A stretch of DNA of 8,709 nucleotides from Deltaproteobacteria bacterium (GTDB lineage Bacteria; Desulfobacterota; Desulfarculia; Adiutricales; Adiutricaceae): NCBI GenBank assembly GCA_031267005.1, contig JAIRZX010000635.1, forward strand, positions 1 to 8,709, given 5' to 3'. Below the pieces are notes generated by a model. The model made no database searches. It was not told the origin of the DNA and saw only the letters and a program-made list of their open reading frames with translations. This document shows, piece by piece, positions 1-5,547 of this stretch. The position numbers and the translations under genes are program-made. Position 1 is the first letter of the stretch. Every line of letters begins with the position of its first letter.

Positions 1-272
1 TTACGGTTTCGGTGCTCACCCCCCCGGAAACTCTGGCCAGCCTGGAGCAGCTGGTGATAGGCCGGGACGGGCTCCTGCTAATCCATCCCAAGGGCAAGGG
101 GGTGCTCCTGCCCGTTGTCGCCGAAGAGCAAGGCTGGGGCCCCAAGGAGTTCGCGGAACAGACCTCCAGGAAGGCCGGGTTGCAGCGGGACGCCTACCTG
201 GATCCCGGCGCGACGCTCCTGGTCTTCACCGCGCCCGCCTTCTCCAGCTCGGATTTCCAGCCCCCCGTGTGA
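1..272 (+). CDS. AMMECR1 domain protein, C-terminal part (cut by window edge)
   Basis: This is the last ~90 residues of an AMMECR1-family protein; the reading frame is open from base 3, so the start lies outside the window. The visible part begins TVSVLTPPE, continues with an I-G-R-D-G-L-L-L strand, then LLPVVAEEQGW, a helix ending in SRKAGL, DAYLDPG and a final VFTAPAF strand. That order matches the C-terminal half of bacterial AMMECR1 proteins (the 'A' component of the AmmeMemoRadiSam set, usually about 180-200 residues). The family is cytosolic; its biochemical role is not settled, but it often sits beside a MEMO1-like protein and a radical SAM enzyme, which may lie upstream. The gene stops at TGA 270-272, 738 bp before the next gene, so it is unlikely to be co-transcribed tightly with the reductases. 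The identification rests on remembered family motifs. Confidence 0.85.
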   Translation, partial: TVSVLTPPETLASLEQLVIGRDGLLLIHPKGKGVLLPVVAEEQGWGPKEFAEQTSRKAGLQRDAYLDPGATLLVFTAPAFSSSDFQPPV

Positions 273-288
273 GGGCCGCCCTGGCCGG

Positions 289-313
289 GGGCCGCGAAAG
301 GTCTTTGCGGCCC
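289..313 (+). terminator. GC-rich hairpin after AMMECR1 gene
   Basis: A 7-bp perfect stem (gggccgc / gcggccc) is extended inside by aaa/ttt around a ggtc loop with one bulged G. It begins 16 nt after the stop codon. There is no T-run after it, so it may be a weak or Rho-assisted terminator, or a 3' end-protecting hairpin. Confidence 0.35.
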
Positions 314-803
314 TTGCGCCGCCAGCGCCCCGGGCGGCATTCCTTTCCGCTGGCCTTGTCCCTTTCGCGCCCTGTCGTTTTCCGGCTTCGCGCCTTCCGT
401 TCGCCCGCCAGCGGCCCCGTCCGGCCATTTCCCTTCGTTTCCCCGTTCAGCCCGTTTCCCCGTTAAGCCTTTTTTCCTTATCAAACCGCTCCGTCCAGTC
501 CGCCAGCGCGTAACCGTTGCGGCTCCGGCGGCCCGGATGCGTGACGGAAACTCCCGCTCCGCCTGGGGCCTTTTGCGGCGGAGGGGCCCTTCAGGGCCGT
601 CCCTGGCCGGGCCCGTTTTTTCCTGTCCGGTTCAGTCCCGGCCTGTCCCGAACCGTCCTGTCCTGCCCGGGACTGAGACGGTCCCGTTCCGGCCGAAAGC
701 CGGCAGGGCGGGGCGTCGGCCCCGGCTCCATCCCGGCGCAAGCAGTCCGCCGGCATCGGCAGGGCGTTAACCTATCCGCCAATCAGCTACCCGTCGGTCA
801 GCC

Positions 804-827
804 AATAACCTAAATAACCCAATAACC
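804..827. promoter_or_regulatory. AT-rich patch with three AATAACC words upstream of AKR-Fd 1
   Basis: The heptamer aataacc occurs at 804-810, 813-819 and 821-827, i.e. about every 8-9 bp, in the most AT-rich part of an otherwise GC-rich spacer, 184 bp before the first reductase. It could be part of a promoter or a binding site for a regulator, but I see no well-spaced -35/-10 pair, so this is a weak assignment. Confidence 0.25.
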
Positions 828-866
828 CAAACCGAAGCGTCCGCAAGCGTTCGTGGCGAGTTTTTC

Positions 867-895
867 TACAGGCCCCCTTTCCGGGGGGGCCTGTA
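867..895 (+). promoter_or_regulatory. Leader hairpin 1 upstream of AKR-Fd 1
   Basis: An 11-bp perfect inverted repeat (tacaggccccc at 867-877, gggggcctgta at 885-895) has a 7-nt loop. T residues come before and A residues after it, which lengthens the stem rather than giving a U-tract on either strand. It is therefore not a standard intrinsic terminator and is more likely a structured leader or a DNA palindrome. Confidence 0.45.
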
Positions 896-915
896 AAAGG
901 GCTTCCGGCCCGGAC

Positions 916-966
916 GGACGGCGGGGGACGGCGGGGGCAAGCCCTCCGGACGTCCCCGGGCCGTCC
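916..966 (+). promoter_or_regulatory. Leader hairpin 2 upstream of AKR-Fd 1
   Basis: ggacggc at 916-922 pairs with gccgtcc at 960-966, and the stem continues inward as gggg-ac (within 923-929) with gtcccc (952-957), with a two-base bulge. The resulting long GC stem ends 44 nt before the AUG and lies close to hairpin 1. It may fold in the 5' untranslated region; any regulatory role is inference. Confidence 0.4.
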
Positions 967-1010
967 GGCCCGAACCGGGCGCGAAACATGAAAAAAGGGG
1001 TCTTTCCCGA

Positions 1011-2180
1011 ATGGAAAATAGGCCTATGGGCAAGACCGGCGACAGGGCTTCCCTTCTGGGGTTCGGGTGCATGCGCCTCCCCCTGGCGGGCCCCAAGCCG
1101 AACGACATCGACTACGATCTGGCGACCCGGATGGTCCGGAGCGCCGTAGACCGGGGCGTGAACTACGTGGACACCGCCTTCGCGTACCACTCCGGGGGGA
1201 CCCGCGAGGAGCCCGGAGAGAGCGAGCCATTCCTTGCCCACGCCCTGAAAGGCGGCTACAGGGAGAAGGTGAGGCTGGCCACCAAGCTCCCGACGTGGAT
1301 GGTCGGCTCCCGCGCCGACATGCACAAGTGCCTGGACATCCAGCTGAGGAGGCTGGACGTCGGCCGCATAGACTACTACCTTGCCCACAACCTGAACGCG
1401 GCAGTGTGGCCCGCCATGCTGGAGTACGGCCTCTTCGAGTTCTTCGAGGAGGCGGTGAAGGACGGGAGGATCTCCTACCCGGCCTTCTCTTTCCACGACG
1501 AGTACCCCCTCTTCGAGACCATAGTGAAGTCCTACGACTGGCCGATGGTCCTGGTCCAATACAACTATCTGGACCAGGAGTACCAGGCCGGCCGGGCCGG
1601 GGTGAAGCTAGCCGCCTCGCGAGGCGCGGCGGTGGTGGTGATGGAGCCTTTAAGGGGCGGCTTCCTGGTCAGGTACATGCCCGACGAGCCCAAGGAGGCG
1701 CTACGGAGGATCCGCCCCGACTGGTCTTTGGCCGACTGGTGCCTGAACTGGCTCTGGAGCCAGAAGGAGGTGTCGGTCGTGTTGAGCGGCATGAGCGACC
1801 AGGCCCAGACCGACGGCAACGTCTCGGCCGCCCTCGCTTGGGAGGACGGGGCCTTCGGAGAGGGGGAATCCAAGGCCGTGGACGGGGTGACGGCCTTCTT
1901 CCGGGAGAGGCTCAAGGTGGACTGCACCGCCTGCGGCTACTGCATGCCCTGCCGGGAGGGCGTGGACATCCCCAAGAACATGAACTTCTACAACCAGCTC
2001 CATCTGTTCGACGCCTCCGAGGCGAAGGGCAGGTACCGCTTCTTCTACAGCATCCAGGTCTCCCCGCCGGAGAGGGCCGAGCGCTGCACGGCCTGCGGCA
2101 AGTGCGTGGACAAGTGCCCCCAGCACATCTCAGTGCCGGACGTCTTGAAGCGGGTGGCGGAGCTCTTCAAAGGGGTCTGA
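1011..2180 (+). CDS. Aldo/keto reductase fused to 2[4Fe-4S] ferredoxin domain (paralogue 1)
   Basis: This 389-residue cytosolic oxidoreductase belongs to the AKR-ferredoxin fusion type (COG1453-like). Residues 1 to about 280 are the TIM-barrel. The AKR tetrad is visible as D54 and Y59 (VDTAFAYH), K92 (ATKLP) and H126 (YYLAHN). The cofactor-side motifs VMEPLRGG and LSGMSDQAQ are present. The C-terminal domain has C305, C308, C311, C314 (CTACGYCMPC) and C359, C362, C365, C369-P (CTACGKCVDKCP), enough for two [4Fe-4S] clusters. The substrate is unknown; reduction or oxidation of a carbonyl/alcohol with NAD(P)H and/or the clusters is inferred. The ATG at 1011 gives an N-terminus (MENRPMG) that matches both paralogues; only a modest purine run (aaaagggg, 993-1000) serves as ribosome site. 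It stands alone, with long spacers on both sides. Confidence 0.93.
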   Translation: MENRPMGKTGDRASLLGFGCMRLPLAGPKPNDIDYDLATRMVRSAVDRGVNYVDTAFAYHSGGTREEPGESEPFLAHALKGGYREKVRLATKLPTWMVGSRADMHKCLDIQLRRLDVGRIDYYLAHNLNAAVWPAMLEYGLFEFFEEAVKDGRISYPAFSFHDEYPLFETIVKSYDWPMVLVQYNYLDQEYQAGRAGVKLAASRGAAVVVMEPLRGGFLVRYMPDEPKEALRRIRPDWSLADWCLNWLWSQKEVSVVLSGMSDQAQTDGNVSAALAWEDGAFGEGESKAVDGVTAFFRERLKVDCTACGYCMPCREGVDIPKNMNFYNQLHLFDASEAKGRYRFFYSIQVSPPERAERCTACGKCVDKCPQHISVPDVLKRVAELFKGV

Positions 2181-2182
2181 GG

Positions 2183-2237
2183 CCGCGCCGGGCCTTCAGC
2201 CCTTCAGCTTGGAGGGCCTTCAGGCTGGAAGGCGCGG
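2183..2237 (+). terminator. GC-rich hairpin directly after AKR-Fd 1
   Basis: ccgcgcc (2183-2189) can pair with ggcgcgg (2231-2237), or alternatively ccttcagcc (2193-2201) with ggctggaagg (2223-2232) with one bulge. It begins 2 nt after the stop codon. No T-tract follows, so it may be a U-less terminator or an mRNA 3' structure. Confidence 0.3.
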
Positions 2238-2401
2238 GGCGGGAACCGCCTTTGGCTTCCCGCCGGGACTTCCGGGACTTCCGCTCGCGGGAGGCCTTTC
2301 TGCGGTGCTGTCGCCAGCGCGGTGATTTGCCAAAGGCCTTTGTCTTTCCCTTTCGGGCGGCCTTGCCCCGATGGCGGAGCCGCCGAAAAACAACTCCTTT
2401 T

Positions 2402-2572
2402 CCCGGCCTTTCCAGCCTCTCCGTGCTTTCCGTGCTTTCCGTGCTTTCCGGCCTTCCCGGCCTCTCCGGCCTCTCCGGCCTCTCCGGCCTTCCCGGCCTC
2501 TCCGGCCTTCCCGGCCTTCCCGGCCTTCCCGGCCTCTCCGGCCTTCCCGGCCTTCCCGGCCTTCCCGGTTTG
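2402..2572. repeat. 9-bp tandem array, 19 units
   Basis: Nineteen consecutive 9-bp units fill 171 bp with no phase break. Two main unit types, ggccttccc and ggcctctcc, alternate irregularly, and three gtgctttcc units sit near the left end. The plus strand is about 78% pyrimidine in the core. Because the period is a multiple of three, all frames stay open and translate as Gly-x-y strings (GLPGLSG on plus, GKAGEAG on minus), which look collagen-like. There is no ribosome site or family signal, so these are taken as by-products of the repeat. Replication slippage is the likely origin. Confidence 0.9.
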
Positions 2573-3014
2573 TCCGGAGAAGCCCTTCGGCCGGGGGCTT
2601 AAGTCGGCGGCGCGAGGGCTTCTCAGGGGGTACCGTCGGAGCCGGTCGCCGAGAGGCCGAAATTGGTACCCCCATGCGAGCGATGGCCACCCGGGACGGG
2701 AGAGAGGCCGCCTTTGCAGCCCCCGCAAAGCCCCGGGGGACGGACCCGTCCGGCGGAAGGCCCGCCGAGAGGCGCACGCCCGGGCCTAAGGCGCGTTCGC
2801 CTGCCCCTTAAGGCGACTTGGGGGGAGCAGGACTCCGGGGCCCTCCCACGGGCTCCCGTTGCGCCTCCCTGCGGTCCCGGCTGGCCCCTGAATCGGAAAC
2901 GGCGGAGACGGAGAGCCTTTCGGCTTCAGACTGGCGTTTCTGCCCGTTCCGGACGGCGGGCCGGAGACCGGCGTCCCAAGCGGCCGGCTCGTACCAAGCA
3001 TTTATGTTTTCAGT
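2573..3014. other. Gene-free spacer between two 9-bp arrays
   Basis: I see no gene here. It holds a notable inverted repeat (listed separately), a hairpin with ctttgc/gcaaag arms near 2712-2731, and near-palindromic gcctaaggc / ccttaaggc words around 2786-2815. The rest is GC-rich sequence without recognisable protein similarity in any frame. Confidence 0.55.
2626..2673. repeat. Inverted repeat with GGTACC-containing arms
   Basis: The arms gggggtacc (2626-2634) and ggtaccccc (2665-2673) are perfectly complementary over 9 bp. Just inside them tcgg (2636-2639) pairs with ccga (2657-2660), giving a stem of about 13 bp around a loop of 17 nt. It could be a cruciform or RNA hairpin; there is no T-tract or gene immediately upstream, so a terminator role is not supported. 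Confidence 0.5.
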
Positions 3015-3231
3015 CAGTCCCGGCAGTTCCAAGATTTCCATCGTTTTCAACGTTTCCGTTGATTTCGACGTTTCCGTCAGGTTCTTGCAGTCCCGTCAGT
3101 TCCGGAAGGCCCGACTGTTCCGGCAACTCGGGATGATCCAGCAGTTCTGGCAGTTCCGACAGCTCAGGCAGTTCCTTCAGTCCCGCCTGTTCCTTCAGTT
3201 CCGGCAGTCCAGCCTGTTCCTTCAGTCCCGG
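3015..3231. repeat. Degenerate 9-bp tandem array, about 24 units
   Basis: A second 9-bp-period array with a different consensus, roughly cagttccgg (variants cagtcccgg, cagttcctt, ctgttcctt). Eight diverged units span 3015-3086; one inserted base at 3087 shifts the phase, then sixteen units run 3088-3231. The units near the right end are the most alike. The minus strand translates as a Pro-Glu-Leu-like triplet repeat, which follows from the period and is not evidence of a gene. Confidence 0.8.
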
Positions 3232-3365
3232 CAGGCAACCGAATTCAGGCGCGTGTCCGGGCCTAAAGCGGCGCGAACCCTTCCGGGCTCCGGCTGGGTA
3301 CCAGGGCCGCCGTTGCCTCTCCGGCTTCCGGGGCTCCAGCCCGGAAGCCTTCCGCCAGGCTGAAG

Positions 3366-3391
3366 CCCGGCTCCGGATATCCGGGCCGGGA
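3366..3391 (+). promoter_or_regulatory. Hairpin and ccggatatccgg palindrome before AKR-Fd 2
   Basis: A 12-bp palindrome (ccggatatccgg, 3373-3384) sits inside a larger dyad: cccgg to the left pairs with ccggg to the right with one bulge. It ends 15 nt before the Shine-Dalgarno of AKR-Fd 2. The ggatatcc core recurs before AKR-Fd 3 and after it, so it may be an operator or a shared structural element. No regulator is visible in the window. Confidence 0.4.
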
Positions 3392-3406
3392 TCCCTCAAA
3401 GCCTCT

Positions 3407-3412
3407 AAGGAG
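3407..3412 (+). promoter_or_regulatory. Shine-Dalgarno of AKR-Fd 2
   Basis: aaggag at 3407-3412 is 8 nt from the ATG at 3421. It overlaps an in-frame GTG at 3412, which rules that GTG out as the start and fixes the shorter N-terminus MIEKRAMG, the same as in the paralogues. Confidence 0.8.
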
Positions 3413-3420
3413 TGCCCCTA

Positions 3421-4599
3421 ATGATAGAGAAAAGAGCGATGGGGAGGACGGGCGACAGCGCGTCCATCCTGGGGTTCGGGTGCATGCGTCTCCCCCTGAA
3501 GGGGCCGAAGCCCTCGGACATCGACTACGATTTGGCTACCGGCATGCTCCGGAGCGCGATAGACCGGGGCGTGAGCTTCGTGGACACGGCCTACGTGTAC
3601 CATTCCCCCGGAACACTGGACTCCCCGGGCGAGAGCGAGGCCTTCCTCTCGCAAGCCCTGAAAGGGGGCTACAGGGAGAAGGTCAGCCTCTCCACGAAGC
3701 TCCCCCTGTGGTTCGTCAACTCCCGGGCCGACATGGACAAGTACCTTGACGTGCAGTTAAAGCGCCTGGACGCGGGCCGGATCGACTACTACCTGGCCCA
3801 CGGGCTGGGAGCGTCCATGTGGCCCAAGATGAAGGCCCTGGGGCTCCTGGACTTCTTCCGGGACGCCGTGAAGGACGGGAGGATCAAGTACCCCGCGTTT
3901 TCCTTCCACGACGAGTACCAGGTCTTCGAGGACGTCGTGAAGGGTTTCGACTGGGCCCTGGCGCTGGTCCAGTACAATTACCTCGACCGCAACTACCAGG
4001 CCGGAACGGCCGGGGTGAAGCTCGCGGCCGAAAGGGGCGTCGCCGTGGCCGTAATGGAGCCCCTGCGGGGCGGCTTCCTGGTGCGCCACCTGCCGGAGGA
4101 GGCCAAGGCGAAGCTCGCGTCCATCCGCCCGGAGTGGCCCATGGCCGCCTGGGCCTTCAACTGGCTCTGGAGCCAGCCGGAGGTGTCGGTGGTCCTGAGC
4201 GGCATGAGCGACCAGGCACAGGTGGACGAAAACGTGCTGGCCGCGCAGGCCTTCAAACCGGGGCTCTTCGGCGAGGCCGAGCGGAAAGCTATAGACGGGG
4301 TGACCGAGTACTTCGAGGGAAGGACCAAGGTCGACTGCACCGCCTGCGGCTACTGCATGCCCTGCGAGGAGGGGGTGGACATCCCCTTGAACCTCGGCTT
4401 CTACAACCAGTACCACCTCTTCGACGCCGACGAGGCGCGGGAGAGGTGCCGCTTCGTCTACGGGTTCTCGGTAGACAAGGGCGTCATGGCCTCGCGTTGC
4501 GCCGACTGCGGCAAGTGCGTGGAGAAGTGCCCCCAGCATATACCCATCCCGGAGTTCCTTAAGAAGACGGACGCTATCTTCGCCCCAGCCCCGGCATGA
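3421..4599 (+). CDS. Aldo/keto reductase fused to 2[4Fe-4S] ferredoxin domain (paralogue 2)
   Basis: This 392-residue enzyme has the same architecture as its two neighbours. The barrel tetrad is D55 and Y60 (VDTAYVYH), K93 (STKLP) and H127 (YYLAHG). Cofactor-side motifs VMEPLRGG and LSGMSDQAQ are kept. Cluster cysteines are C306, C309, C312, C315 (CTACGYCMPC) and C360, C363, C366, C370-P (CADCGKCVEKCP). By hand count about three quarters of the first ~60 residues match each paralogue. Likely a soluble oxidoreductase passing electrons between NAD(P)H or a redox partner and an unknown carbonyl substrate. Distinctive positions are LWFVNSRADMD and AHGLGASMWP, where the others have TWMVGS/SWKPES and AHNLNAAVWP/IHNLNRGVWP, so the substrate pocket has probably diverged. 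The start is set by the Shine-Dalgarno at 3407. No neighbour shares a transcript closely. Confidence 0.94.
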   Translation: MIEKRAMGRTGDSASILGFGCMRLPLKGPKPSDIDYDLATGMLRSAIDRGVSFVDTAYVYHSPGTLDSPGESEAFLSQALKGGYREKVSLSTKLPLWFVNSRADMDKYLDVQLKRLDAGRIDYYLAHGLGASMWPKMKALGLLDFFRDAVKDGRIKYPAFSFHDEYQVFEDVVKGFDWALALVQYNYLDRNYQAGTAGVKLAAERGVAVAVMEPLRGGFLVRHLPEEAKAKLASIRPEWPMAAWAFNWLWSQPEVSVVLSGMSDQAQVDENVLAAQAFKPGLFGEAERKAIDGVTEYFEGRTKVDCTACGYCMPCEEGVDIPLNLGFYNQYHLFDADEARERCRFVYGFSVDKGVMASRCADCGKCVEKCPQHIPIPEFLKKTDAIFAPAPA

Positions 4600-4630
4600 A
4601 GGCTCGCTGGTCTTAAGGGGTTCGGGAGGG

Positions 4631-4662
4631 GCGGCGGCCCGGGGCCATAGACGGGCCGCCGC
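4631..4662 (+). terminator. GC-rich hairpin after AKR-Fd 2
   Basis: An 11-bp perfect stem (gcggcggcccg at 4631-4641, cgggccgccgc at 4652-4662) with a 10-nt loop begins 31 nt after the stop codon. No T-run follows (tgtgtgggg), so termination here would have to be U-tract independent or Rho-assisted. Confidence 0.45.
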
Positions 4663-4696
4663 TGTGTGGGGGCGGCGGGCGCGGGGGAGCCGGAGG

Positions 4697-4888
4697 CCCG
4701 ACCGGGCTTTGGGCCGACAGGGCTAAGGCCAGACCGGGCTTAGGACAGATAAGGCTTAGGTTCGACAGGGCTAAGGCCAGACCAGGCTTAGGACAGACAG
4801 GGCTGAGGCCAGACCGGGCTTAGGACAGACAGAGCTGAGGCCAGACCGGGCTTAGGACAGACAGGGCTTAGGACAGACCGGGCTTAGG
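4697..4888. repeat. 16-bp tandem array, 12 units
   Basis: Twelve consecutive 16-bp units (192 bp) have consensus close to ccagaccgggcttagg, with frequent variants acagacagggcttagg and ccagaccgggcttagg that tend to alternate in the middle, giving a partial 32-bp period. The phase never slips. The plus strand is purine-rich (39 of 60 in 4741-4800). The period is not a multiple of three, so a coding origin is unlikely. Confidence 0.9.
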
Positions 4889-5091
4889 CCCGGCGGTGCG
4901 TCGGTCTCGAGGTCTGGGAGGCGCGGGAAGTCGCGGCTCTGAGGCACAGCGGCTCTGGAGGGGCCGGAACCTGCTCCGCCAGCTTAGGGGGCCCCGGAGC
5001 CCCAGGCGCCCTAAAGCATGGTTTCCGGCGTTTCCGGCAGGCGGGGGCGTTTCGCGGGCTCCCGCTTGGGCTTCCGCCCGGGAAGCCGCAC
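4889..5091. other. Gene-free link between the 16-bp and 32-bp arrays
   Basis: GC-rich sequence without a supported gene. The last ~32 bp (about 5060-5091) carry a gg-cttccgc segment resembling the core of the following array and may be a decayed tenth unit. Confidence 0.5.
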
Positions 5092-5379
5092 GCGGCCGTA
5101 GGCTTGCGGCATGGCGGCGAAGTTTATCCGGAAGCTTCCGGCGGCGAGGCTACGCTGAGCCGGAGGTTTCCGGAGGTAGGGCGACGTTAAGCCGGAGGCT
5201 TCCGGCATGGCGGCGGCGTTAAGCCGGAGGCTTCCGGCGGCGAGGCTACGCTGGGCCGGAGGTTTCCGGAGGTGAGGCGACTTTAAGCCGGAGGCTTCCG
5301 GTATGGCGGCGACGTTAAGCCGGAGCCTTTCGGCGGGGAAGTAGCTCTTGGCCGGAAGCTTCCGGCAGAGCGGCAAAGC
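5092..5379. repeat. 32-bp tandem array, 9 units, with 96-bp higher-order period
   Basis: Nine phase-locked 32-bp units fill 288 bp. Most share the head taagccggaggcttccgg; its palindromic form ccggaagcttccgg occurs exactly at 5128-5141 and 5352-5365. Tails come in three types in fixed order: A (catggcggcgacgt), B (cggcgaggctacgc), C (aggtgaggcgactt). The order is A-B-C, A-B-C, A-B'-C', so the true period is 96 bp. This keeps frames open and gives a 32-residue repeat on the minus strand. Between its two best copies most differences change the amino acid, and the only start is TTG with no ribosome site, so I do not call a gene. Confidence 0.88.
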
Positions 5380-5424
5380 ATGTTAGGTCGGGGGAGAGTC
5401 CCCCGGCGGCCTTTCAACTAACGC

Positions 5425-5432
5425 GGATATCC
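5425..5432. promoter_or_regulatory. ggatatcc palindrome upstream of AKR-Fd 3
   Basis: The second of three ggatatcc sites in the window, 115 bp before the AKR-Fd 3 start. Here the flanks are less symmetric (gcggatatcctg) than at the other two sites. A role as an operator is speculative. Confidence 0.25.
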
Positions 5433-5442
5433 TGTCCGGGGT

Positions 5443-5487
5443 TTTTCCGGAAAAGCCCTCGCGGGCGGCGCAGCGGCCTCCCCGCGA
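5443..5487 (+). promoter_or_regulatory. Leader palindrome and hairpin before AKR-Fd 3
   Basis: A perfect 12-bp palindrome ttttccggaaaa (5443-5454) is followed at once by a hairpin with arms tcgcggg (5459-5465) and cccgcga (5481-5487) and a 15-nt loop. They lie 60-105 nt before the start codon. They could be a regulator site plus leader structure; I match them to no known riboswitch. Confidence 0.35.
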
Positions 5488-5547
5488 AGGTTTCTCCGAA
5501 GGAATAGGGACCCGGAGCCTTCCGCAAACCAAGGAAAGAGAGACATC

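Larger units (their letters stand above)
314..1010. other. Gene-free spacer, pyrimidine-rich on the plus strand
   Basis: I find no convincing gene here. Reading frames in this stretch are compositional and overlap on both strands, with no ribosome site and no recognisable protein. Between about 330 and 480 the plus strand is strongly C/T-rich (16 purines in the 60 bases 361-420). A 10-bp inverted repeat (tcagtcccgg at 632-641, ccgggactga at 667-676) lies in a stretch of loosely repeated cctgtcc words. The AT-rich patch and leader hairpins near the right end are listed separately. Confidence 0.6.

Noticed and set aside
1067..2602. Long 511-codon plus-strand frame overlapping AKR-Fd 1
   Set aside because: It is the +1 shadow of the reductase gene, typical of high-GC coding DNA, continued through the spacer and the 9-bp array; it has no recognisable domain.
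2204..2728. Minus-strand collagen-like protein (GKAGEAG string)
   Set aside because: The Gly-x-y pattern is produced by the 9-bp repeat in every frame; there is no ribosome site, signal peptide or unique domain, and the plus strand gives an equally open GLPGLSG frame.
3412..3420. GTG at 3412 as the start of AKR-Fd 2
   Set aside because: The GTG overlaps the Shine-Dalgarno itself, and the ATG at 3421 is correctly spaced and aligns with both paralogues.
5011..5376. Minus-strand 121-residue protein with 32-residue repeats
   Set aside because: It follows from the 96-bp period. The start would be TTG without a ribosome site, and most differences between the two best copies change the amino acid (about four replacement against two silent by hand), not the pattern of a conserved protein.
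5092..5379. 32-bp regularly spaced repeats resembling a CRISPR array
   Set aside because: The units are back to back, with no unique spacers between constant repeats; the variable parts recur in A-B-C order. No cas gene is present.
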